Positions 54,978 to 64,000 of a stretch of DNA of 64,000 bases are shown here, in pieces (the first letter of the stretch is position 1; the number at the start of each line of letters is the position of its first letter). Under the pieces are notes generated by a model, which saw only the letters and a program-made list of their open reading frames with translations, did no database searches and had not been told where the DNA came from. Both the position numbers and the translations under genes were made by a program. Source of the DNA: Metarhizium brunneum (Eukaryota; Ascomycota; Sordariomycetes; Hypocreales; Clavicipitaceae); contig NC_089422.1 in the NCBI RefSeq assembly GCF_013426205.1, positions 186,001-250,000 of the forward strand, in the 5' to 3' direction.

Positions 54978-56770
54978 GATGAATGGGTTGGAGAGTATAC
55001 GGCGTTAATCGAGGGCAAGAGATGCCCTGACCAGAGCATAGCTCTCCATATTCCGTCGTTGTATAAATACGTCTTCAAGCCTTGCCAGGCTCTTCCCATT
55101 GTAGAGCACGCGTACACGAACTGATAGTTCGCATGGCTAGACAGCACACATTCAGGCACTCAATCTTTGGCGTTGTGGCTTCTCGTAGCTGTACGCCTCG
55201 GGCCACCCACCCCTTTCAGCTCCTATCCAGCCTCAGAATACGGCCTGTCTCGGGTGGTCTTGTAAGCCAATCACCCCTCGCGGGCCGCATCAGCTTGCGC
55301 GTGAAAGCACTCGTTTCTGTGCGGTGGGCGGTAAGACGGGACGGTGCGCAGCGGCAAATACGTGCCGAACTCGCTTTTTGCGAGGCCATCACCAGGCAGC
55401 GGGGCAAGAAGTGACGTCGTGACGCTCTGTCATCTTCTCTTGCGGGCGAGGCTGATAGTTCCCGTGGCAATTGTGTTGCGTCACCCAGCCGCCATTCCCA
55501 GCATCTGTTTTCCTTTGGTACGACGCGACCGGGAGTGGCCCACGGGCGACGTGTGGCGATCGACCCTAACCCTAACCACGTGGCTCCTTCGAATCCCGAC
55601 TTTGTTTCGTTTTCTCTCTTCAAGACTTGAATCGCGACCTTGACGTGTAGGAACCCCAGGCCGGCAGAGCACGGTGCGAGTCCTCAGTCGACATTGGGTG
55701 TAAATTCTCCCTCTGGCCCGATCTGAGCATGTCTTGTCTCTCACGGTACGGACTGCAGAGTACCAGACATATTGTGCAACAGTCGTTTGCCCATACTCCG
55801 TACTCCGTACATCCCGGATTTGATCTTTGTACACATCGCAAGGCATCAATTACCATGTACGTATTTTTTCTTTTTTTTCGCTCAATTGCCGATCTGGTTC
55901 AAAGCCTTGCTCGTGGTGGCTCGGATGTTTCCGAAACTAAGTCGCCCACGTGTCCATTCCAAAGCTCAAGCCATCTTGACATGTCGACATTTGACAGGGC
56001 ACGTGTGGGCCCAGGTTCGACGACAATCCATGATGCATGCATTCATCGCCCAACTTCCAGTGTCGCCCCATGACCCCCAGTGTGGACAGTGTGGGTTAAT
56101 ACAATCCATGTGTCATGATTCTTTCTTCTTCGTTCACTGCTTTTGACGGCTTCCAGCCGAAACCGCATTAAGCTTAAGCTGCGGGCATGCGAACGGAGCC
56201 ATTCCCATCCACCAGCATCCCCCGACTCGCACGAATACCACCAAGGTCACGGCCGCGTTCGTCTTTTCGCCTGCGCGTATTCGTACATCTCGTCAGGGCG
56301 ACAAATCCCTCTGCTATCCCTACAAAGAACGCCCCTGTACCAGCCAACATGACAGTACGTACGTGGCGGTAGTCCATCTATTGCGGTTAATATCAGCGCT
56401 CAATTCGCACGGGGAAACGCGCTTGGGAAAATAGAAGGTAAATTGTATAGAATGTCGTACGACATGGTATATTAGGTGGCCAATTGGGCCGCAACTGACG
56501 CTGTCTAGCTAGTCGACATAAGACTGCATGTTATGAACCGAATCCCCAAGACAGTTTGGCATTAAACAAAAAAACACAGCCCATGTATTACCAAAAGACG
56601 TGTTTCAAAAAAAAAATCTTTTCCCGTTATGTTACATAAAACCCTTTACTCGACACCGATTGCATCTTGAATCGGGACAGCATGAACGTCCATCCAAACA
56701 GTCATCTAGCATGCGAGCAAAATATGTTCCTGCGTCATCAAAGTGCAGCTTCCTAAATTGACTTGGCAAT
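54978..56770. other. 1.8-kb intergenic region
   Basis: No gene supported with confidence. It contains the promoter of the membrane-protein gene, a double telomere-type unit at 55564-55577, and two overlapping TACTCCGTA motifs at 55794-55809. A 67-codon minus-strand frame at 56377-56174 has one hydrophobic stretch but nothing more to support it. Confidence 0.5.
55564..55577 (-). repeat. Interstitial telomere-type motif
   Basis: CCCTAACCCTAACC, the complement of the 14-mer at 35865-35878. Two units only. Confidence 0.5.
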
Positions 56771-57547
56771 TTACAGAAGAGCGGCGGCAACAGCCATGAC
56801 GAGGGCACCAGCGGGAGCCAGGAAAGAGGCACCGGCGGTGACGGGAGGGGGGTTGCCGCCAGTGGTACCATTGCCCGAGGGGGCAGCAGAGGTGGGAGCC
56901 AGAGTGGTGGCAGGGGCAGAGGCAGAGGCAGAGGCAGAGCTGTGTCCACCAGTTGCGGCAGCAGTGGTGGGAGCGGCGGCAGAGGTCTGCGAAGAGCCGC
57001 CAGTCTTGGAGCTGGAGCCGCCAGGGCTGCCAGAGTCCTTGCAGTTGCTCTCGGAGAAGTCGTCCTGAGCCTGGTCAAGGACCTTGGTCAGTCCGGCGGC
57101 GAGACTTTGGGCAATGGTCTGGGCATCCTTGGGGACCTTGGCGACAACCGACTTGATGAGAGCCTGGGAGTTGTCGTTGATATCCTTGAGCTCAGTGCGA
57201 ACGGTGCCGCAAGCGCCAGCCTTCTCAACATCAGAGCGCTTGGCCTTGAAATTGTCGGCCAGGGACTGGCCCTTCTTGGTCAAGGCCTGGACGGGGTCGG
57301 TCAAGCCCAGAGCATCGGTGAGTTGGAGGTCCGAGGAACTATCGACCTTGGACTTGCCGGACTTGATGGTAGAGACGAGGGCGTCAGCCTTGGACTTGAC
57401 AGCATCAACATCTCCGTTGAAACCGCTGGCAGCGGAGTTAAGACCATCAATGCCACCTCCGACAGAGGTGAGGACACCCTGGATAACGGTGATCTGGGCG
57501 TAGGTGCCGGTGGCGGCAGCCAAGACAACAGCGTTGGAGAACTTCAT
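56771..57547 (-). CDS. HsbA-type cell-wall protein, GPI-anchored
   Basis: An intronless frame of 258 residues. Signal peptide 1-17; a helical HsbA (hydrophobic surface-binding protein A) domain at about 18-165 with GGGIDGLNSAASGFNGD near its start and a Cys pair (in GACGTVRTEL and SNCKDS); a Ser/Thr/Gly/Ala linker with an (SA)n run encoded by a GGCAGA microsatellite; then a GPI signal (small residues near NGTTGG, spacer, hydrophobic tail ending VMAVAAALL). Such proteins coat the wall, bind hydrophobic surfaces and help recruit cutinase-like enzymes in Aspergillus; relatives include the Mp1 antigen type. In an insect pathogen a role in attachment to cuticle is plausible. Confidence 0.9.
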   Translation of the reverse strand: MKFSNAVVLAAATGTYAQITVIQGVLTSVGGGIDGLNSAASGFNGDVDAVKSKADALVSTIKSGKSKVDSSSDLQLTDALGLTDPVQALTKKGQSLADNFKAKRSDVEKAGACGTVRTELKDINDNSQALIKSVVAKVPKDAQTIAQSLAAGLTKVLDQAQDDFSESNCKDSGSPGGSSSKTGGSSQTSAAAPTTAAATGGHSSASASASAPATTLAPTSAAPSGNGTTGGNPPPVTAGASFLAPAGALVMAVAAALL

Positions 57548-60500
57548 TTTGTCGGTTCAAGATGGAGTAGACTTCTTGTTGTAAGAACGAGTGTAAGTCG
57601 ACCGGGACAGAAACGATTGTGGTTTTGTTACGGCTGAAAACAGAAGGGCAGGTTGAAGGGAAGAGGATCAGGTTATCTGTGGGAGGAAGGGGAGTGTGAG
57701 TTTATACCTTTTTCCTCCGTCCCCTGAGGCGTGCTGCGCCTCTTTGGGAAAACTTCACAAGCTCCAAGACGAATGCTCAATCCCATGTCCCAAGTGCGAC
57801 CCTGCCGAGGCTCCCGCTCGAGAACAGTGAAAATAACAAGGACCTGTCTGGGGCAACCCTGGGGAGGGGGGTGTTCGAACCCATGTAGATCTAGTGAAGT
57901 CTACAGCAACCTGACCCAAGGATGGCTCTTGAGAGAAGGTTTACGGGGAGTCAAATCAAGTATTGCAACTACTGTATGTACATGTTACTGTACACCCCAT
58001 CCACCCCGTCCCACGATACAAAGCACGGAATACTACTACTAGCGTATAAAACCCACCCCCAGGTAATAGCGCACTTCTTGTTCCGCTGGTGGAGCAAAGA
58101 TGGTGTGTGTGGATACTATACGGCCTCTTCTACCACCATCACGGCTCCTTCAACAGTACCTACCATGTTCATGCCCAGTGCTCAAGTTGGCAACAGGAGG
58201 GAGGGGAATCACGGCACCGGGTTGGCCAGGTCCTCCATATTATGGCGCAACAGCTTGTGTCCAATGAGGGACCACGGGCCGAGGGTTGTGGGAGCACGAC
58301 ATGTCTTCGAAAGTTCGAATCGACGTCCACCATGCACCCGGGATGCTGGCGATATTGCTGTGGGCAATCTTGCTTGGACCCGGATGGCGGCAAAGACCGT
58401 CACTGGAACTGTGTTGGTGGCACCATCAGTTGCACAAGGGTGGATCCTGTTCTCGAGTGGCTTGCATGTAGTATTCATTACTGGTGCAGGTGAATAAAGA
58501 GGTATAGCAGGCATACCAATTAGGATTCGCCAGTCTACTGCCAGGCTTTGATCTCCCAAGCCAGCCGCCCTGGTACCTAGCTCAAGGTTGCCACGGCTCG
58601 GAAACTGCTTCTTCGTCTGGGGCAACCGGCCGATGCAGCTGCGAAATGCTGCAAGGCGTGCTCGAGGAACCCGTACCCCTGGCTATCCGGCAAACCTGGC
58701 TATTTTCAGTGACGGCTTGATGTGGCATTCCCAACTTGGATTTCCGTGTCGTCTACTAATTTAAAAGCTTGTGCTTTGTCCTTTGTGGCGGTGTATGTAA
58801 GAAGTTTTCGATTTGGCCTTGACTACGGAGTAGCGATGAGGAATATCCATTGTTGAATGTACGGAGTATGTACATAAATAGGAGAGACATTCCACATGGG
58901 CTTGCAGACTGCCACAAGCGAAGAAGATCTCAGTTGCACATGAGTCACTAGCATGAGCACGGAGTAGAACCACTTTGTGTACAATGTGTTTGGAGTACAA
59001 CACCAATAACACCCACGTAAACAAAAGAGTGGCAATTTTGTGTCTCTGCGGAGTACGGAGGAGATGGCAATACAGCCACTACACACGCGGTGCAGGCATC
59101 GCGAACGTAATGGTGCATATCCAACCACCTCCAGAGAACTACTCGGTGCCAATGTATTGGCCGTTGGTGTAGCTATTGCTCGAGTGGTTGTGCCATTTCC
59201 AGACGGGTGGCTGGTAGGTGCTGTGCTGCTGTGCTGTGCTGTGCATGTGGATGGTGGACACCAGGCTGTCATATCCCACTGTCGATCGATTGCCCCAGGT
59301 TCAAGTCGCGCTGTCAGCATTTGGGGAGGGGATGTCCATTTTTGGCATATGGTCCGGGGCCGAGATCCACCAAGGATAGGAGGCCAGCAGCCCTCGCTTG
59401 GTCAAGGAAAAAATTATCCTGTCCAAGTGCGTTGAGACCGCCACCCCAGCCATGATCCCTGTTTCCTGTCAACCCCCGCATTCTCCGATGACTTGACGAT
59501 TGCGACAACTCTGATTTGGTCGTTGCGTCTTGTGAACCTGGTCCCTCCACTAGCATCGAAACCTAACCCTGCCCAGACGGGGCACAGACGGGGGCAAAGT
59601 CGGAGAAGAAGCAGAAGGAAGAGAATGGTAGCATCGGGCGAGGTCTGAGAAAAAGGGGTTGGGACAATGCTAGCCACTGGCAGAATGCCATGAATTAACT
59701 TTGTTGCGGGTGTGATGACGGGGACGGCTGAAGATGAGCAGGCACAGCTTCCGAGAATCGACAAGTTTTGTACGCCAGGATATGTTTTGCGGGGGATGGC
59801 GTCGAGTCGATGAGTGGTTGGAGAAGAAATGGGTGGGAGACATGGAGACTGGAAGCTCGGTTCAAGTGGCACGGCCAAGTGGGGCGGTCATGAGAGGCGC
59901 CCAGAAGCCTTGCTCCTCGACTCGATTCAACGGCTGGCGCATCACAGATACTGTGAGCTTTTCCTTTGCTCCAGCTCCATGCCACGGCCCTTGTTGTTTC
60001 CACTCATGATTCCTCCAGCGGCCCAGGGTACTTTTCTGCCCCTTCTCTTGCCCCAGGATCGGCCAATCGCCGGCTCAAGTGCAATTAGGAAGGATCGCCA
60101 TCAAATTACGGTTATGCAACCAAAGGGTATCATGGTGTTGAATGTTCTGGTGAGCGCTGGTCTAGTGACTCTAGTCCATTGGGAACGTGTTGGGCGCGTG
60201 GGTAGTGGAAGTAGGAGAAGGAGAACAAAACGCCGAGTTAGTGTCTGTTCGAGAGTTGATGATGGCCAGGATGGAGACGGTCCCATCTCTTGGGGTGCAC
60301 GCACGGAGTACGGAATAGATTATCGATGATGCAAGCTCAAGCGATGGCGTGCCCAAGGGCGACCAGAGGCCAACATGTCATTGATGATGGCGGTGATGCA
60401 GTGCGCTCTAAGAGGCCGAGTTGGTTCTAAAGTTCCAAGGCTGGCCAAGTGTTGGTTCGGACATGGAGTGCAAGAAAAGAGAGCCGAGTCCCACAAGGTC

Positions 60501-63500
60501 ACGGAGCAGAGATAGTCGGTACCTTGTAATTAGTACTCCGTACTACTAGTACTAGTACCCCCCCAAACGTGACAACAGGCAGCCGCAAGCAAGCAAGGAA
60601 CGGCTGGGCCGCATCGTCGTCGCTTGTCGTCAAAATGCGCCACGCAGCAGAGCCGAAAAGGAGATCTGAAAGCGAGATGAAGGGGCGCTCAAGTTTGCCA
60701 CGACGCAGAAAGCTTGTCATGCCGCCGCCATCGCTTCTGCCCGCTCCCCGGACGCAGGAAGGCTGCAGTCCCGTACCTGACTGAACAACTGGGCCTTGAA
60801 GCAATTGACGACATTGATTGGCATCAGCTTCTGTTCTTGGAGCCTGGCCCCAGCAAGCCGGACGCCGTCAAGATCCAATACGGCCCATTCCACCGCAATT
60901 CCGCCACACCATGTCTGTTGAATCATCTCGGACCAGATGCAGATTGTCCATGGGCTTCACCATTCTTTCTGGCACCAACTTTGACGCGTTAAACTTTGCA
61001 CCTCAGCTGGCTCAAACGCGCAACCCAGGCCTGCCGGGCCGTCTCACATGCACTTGCACATGTTCCAATTTCGCACTTCCGGAACCCGAGACCCCGAGCA
61101 GACTGCCTGCCTGTCCACTTGAGACGCTTGGCCAACCTCCGGCCAGTTCGAACGCTGGCCAGTTCGAACGCTGGCCAACAAATCATCCATCACGCACATA
61201 CGGATGGTAATGGCATCAGCCGGGCCCCAGGTCTCATGGACGGCGTGTTGGACCTTTCGACACCATGGCCAGCTTGCTAGCCCGCCGCATTCGGTGGGTG
61301 GCATGTTTGTGAGATTTGCTCTCCGCCTGATTGGGGTGGTTGCATCGAAATAGGGTGATTCGGCCAGCCCCGAGTGGATGAGGCCCCATTTCGCCCTTGA
61401 GAAAGCTTTTTCGGCGTGGTTCTGTCGACTCTGGTTCTATTGTCGCCGGTAATTATTACTACCAACACCAGCAATAAATAACCTTGTTGGGGACGCATCC
61501 CAACGAAGGGGCCGATTGTCGATGTGCCTTGAGGTGACGAGTCGCAGCCAAGAGACAGAATGCACAAGCCCAAAGCGTCCTGAGATTCCAGCAGAGTAAA
61601 ACGACAGAACACATCAGATTGTTTCCCAGTTTTGTTTCAGTGGTCGCCCGACACCCGACGTTGTCGACGCCGACTCCGCTGTCACCTCCTAGTCCAGGTC
61701 CAATCCCCATTTTCCCTCTCCCTGCCCAGACATGCATACACATAAGCTGCGGGACGTGCGCAAGGCCTGAGCTGAAGGTCGCCAGTCCCCTAACTTGGCA
61801 AGATTCTGGGGTATTGGGTCTCGCTACTCATTCGCCTCGAGCGTCTCCGCGCGACTAGACAGGTACTGGGGTAACGCTGTGCTGTCCGAGCACCCTCAGG
61901 ATTCTGCTCTGCCATAAAATGCAAACCCTGCCTACCCTAGAAGATCCTACTGTACACGGGTGATATACTATGGATGCGAATCAATATTCAAAACAGCATG
62001 AGTGTCTTGAACAACTCGGCAACATTCATTCAACCCTCTGCCATGACAGCCATGGCCTAGACTTAACCTGCGGACTACACGGGCCTCAACAGTCCATCCC
62101 GGAAGAATGGATGGCCCTGCTGGCCAAAATAATTCATACATCTCAAAATCTCACCATCACTAGTGAACAGACCGCTCGTAATTAAAGTGTCTGATAGCCG
62201 CTGCTCCTCCGTACGGAGTACAAGACGAGCAAATGCGACATAATGTCCGCAAGTCATGTCTGCCCCCTCGAACAACTGCGGTTTCAAAGCACAGGTACCG
62301 GACGTAAGTGCGGTCGTCGATACTTGGCTACGCCACCACCACAGTAGGATTCTTCAGTCAAGTATTTACACACCCTGCATCTTTGCCGTGCCACGACATC
62401 TCCCAGGCCTCAGAGCTGTGGCAAACCCGAATCAGAACAAGCGGCGTGTCTAGGATTGTGTGGCAAGCCACCAGCCAACACTTTCTACCATCGCTCGGCT
62501 CTGGCTTACATGTGAATGTGACTCCAACAAATGCGTCACAGGCCAATCTGCTCTGGGCCGCCTCGTATTTGTTCTTGTTCATGCGGCCCGTTGCCCGTTG
62601 CTTTGCTCTGCTTATCATTACTGGTTTTTTTTTTGCCAGCTCCGGACTCCAGCCCAGAAACGATCGATTTGGAGCCGATACTGGCACACCCCAAAGGCTC
62701 CGTCCTTGTGCGTTGCTAGTTCCAATAACGTCTTGCCGTCGGCCGCGTGAGCACAAGACCTTGGCAGTTCACAAGTTCTGCTGCGGATCCCCCGAACATG
62801 TTCCAGTGTACAAAGTTCTGGTTTTTTTTCTTGGTTCATCCATCGGCTTCGAGGGCTAGGTTCTTGACGGGCCGGGAGCAAGCGCAAGAAGTAGAAATAT
62901 AACCCTGGGATCCGGTGCTGTGACCCTTCGTTATGGGTTTTGCCCTACTGGTTGTAGACGAAAATAAATACACGGAGAACTTTTCGACAGATGACGCCTT
63001 GACCAGAAGACCAGAATACCATATTCAGGCTCTGGGTCTCTTGGCTCAATTTCTACCTCATATTTAAGCTACGGACTTCTCTATAAACTGCATGTGGCTC
63101 ATGAAAAAGCTTCGCTTCCTTGAGGCCATGCAGCCCATTCCTCGTTGAAGAACAGAGTATCCTGTACCAGGAGTGTATCCTTTGTTCCCAGACATCTCGT
63201 ATTTCCTTCTCACTGTCCAACAAGACCACCATCAAGTGAAACTCACGTTGCAGTGCAGCGATCTGCACGCTCGTCCATCGCCGACCATGGAGAATACACG
63301 AAGCATCTTGAATCTCAGAACCAGACGGAGAATTAGGCGCTTGGCCCACCAAAGAATAGCCTTGCGGGCTCGAGACAAATGGGAGAGTTGGTTGGGCAGC
63401 ATCAATACTTTGGTGGTACGGAGCACATGCATCAAAATGCCTTTGACATGACTTACTAGTTGTTGTAGATTTTGTGTTCAAGGTCTCCCTAACAATCTGT

Positions 63501-64000
63501 CCAGGTTTGCCCCAGTTTGGCCTCTTCCTACCGACAACGAAAACTCGTATGGCTCAGATCCACCCCCGGCCATCCAACCAGTCGACTGAACATGACGATC
63601 GAAGTAATGTCTTTTGTCCAATGATGTCATCTTTAAATTTAAAACTTGCTGTCCAGACTCCATATAGACTCGCGAATGGATCACGTCTTGGCATTGGATT
63701 CATCTTCCTCTAACCCAGATACGTGCGCTGGCCCATTTCATGTCTGTGCCGAAAGGAGACGTACGAGTTGTGTATTGTCCGCTGGCCAAGTGTGCGTATC
63801 GAATTGCTTCTGGTAGAAGTGAGAACGGGTATATGAACTATAGTCTTCTTCGTAGCTCTACTCTTCTAGTGTCAAAACCGCGCTTAAACTCATGGTTTGG
63901 CTGGGCAATGTTCACACTGATCATGACTGTCAGGGAAACTCCCATTACTAGCAGATCAAATGGGCTCATTATGCATCAGGTCCAAGTTCACCAACGAAAC
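57548..64000. other. 6.4-kb region without a supported gene
   Basis: The left end holds the HsbA promoter. Short frames throughout lack motifs or splice partners; a 142-codon minus-strand frame at 63481-63053 is the most protein-like but cannot be assigned and may belong to a gene continuing past the window edge. Exact TACTCCGTA/TACGGAGTA motifs occur at 58824, 58860, 60534 and 62212. A tandem 16-base unit GGCCAGTTCGAACGCT lies at about 61140-61171. Confidence 0.5.
61140..61171. repeat. Tandem 16-base repeat
   Basis: GGCCAGTTCGAACGCT occurs twice in direct succession, with GGCCA starting a third copy. No function is visible. Confidence 0.6.

Noticed and set aside
56174..56377. 67-codon minus-strand frame with one hydrophobic helix.
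   Set aside because: Too short, and nothing but one hydrophobic stretch supports it.
56942..57637. Plus-strand 231-codon frame opposite the HsbA gene.
   Set aside because: Shadow of a Ser/Ala/Thr-rich gene; the minus strand has signal peptide, domain and GPI signal.
57860..57925. TTCGAAC stretch resembling a tRNA T-loop on the minus strand.
   Set aside because: The closing base pair of the T-stem is wrong, and no A-box or acceptor stem is present.
63053..63481. 142-codon minus-strand frame near the right edge.
   Set aside because: Composition is acceptable, but there is no start context, motif or splice partner in the window; I do not call it a gene.

Overview
The window is filamentous-ascomycete nuclear DNA, most likely a Hypocreales species of the insect-pathogen type (Metarhizium or Pochonia like). 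The support is short spliceosomal introns with GTRNGT donors and CTAAC/CTGAC branch sites, a typical fungal set of cell-wall enzymes, an HsbA-type wall protein, and secreted heat-labile-enterotoxin-like ADP-ribosyltransferases, a family known to be expanded in insect-pathogenic Hypocreales. The genus is an inference. Exon joins were worked out by hand from splice signals, reading phase and family fit.

Left part (0.3-29 kb): conserved wall and housekeeping genes. In order: secreted GH5 exo-beta-1,3-glucanase (+), GH12 endoglucanase with an N-terminal membrane anchor (-), a gene-poor stretch of about 7 kb, a cellulose-synthase-like GT2 (+), a GNAT acetyltransferase (+), a small unknown frame (-), a CRH-type GH16 transglycosylase (-), the Rho3 GTPase (-, five exons), the splicing factor Cwc25 (-), mitochondrial ribosomal protein uS14m (-, three exons) and the Golgi GDP-mannose transporter (-, four exons). 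Wall polymer synthesis and remodelling, mannosylation precursor supply and polarity control recur among them.

Middle part (29-49 kb): A+T-richer and gene-poor, with a MITE-like element and relics, a short telomere-type motif and many broken frames. The intact genes are mostly secreted. They are a 718-residue enterotoxin-like ADP-ribosyltransferase fused to a beta/gamma-crystallin-like segment and two C2-like repeats, an isolated methyltransferase, a 95-residue six-cysteine secreted protein hidden in three short exons, a second divergent ADP-ribosyltransferase-like protein, a six-exon NTF2-like gene, a secreted nucleotidyltransferase-fold protein, and a secreted protein that might be a beta-pore former. 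A fatty-acid-desaturase-like enzyme closes the segment. I read this as a toxin/effector island beside a conserved block.

Right part (49-64 kb): a 632-bp divergent promoter region leads to a membrane protein of unknown function (+), which faces a second unknown membrane protein (-). Next comes a GPI-anchored HsbA-type wall protein (-), and the last 6.4 kb has no gene I can support. A 9-base motif, TACTCCGTA or its complement, occurs at least twelve times between genes in the outer parts; I saw none between about 20.6 and 55.8 kb.
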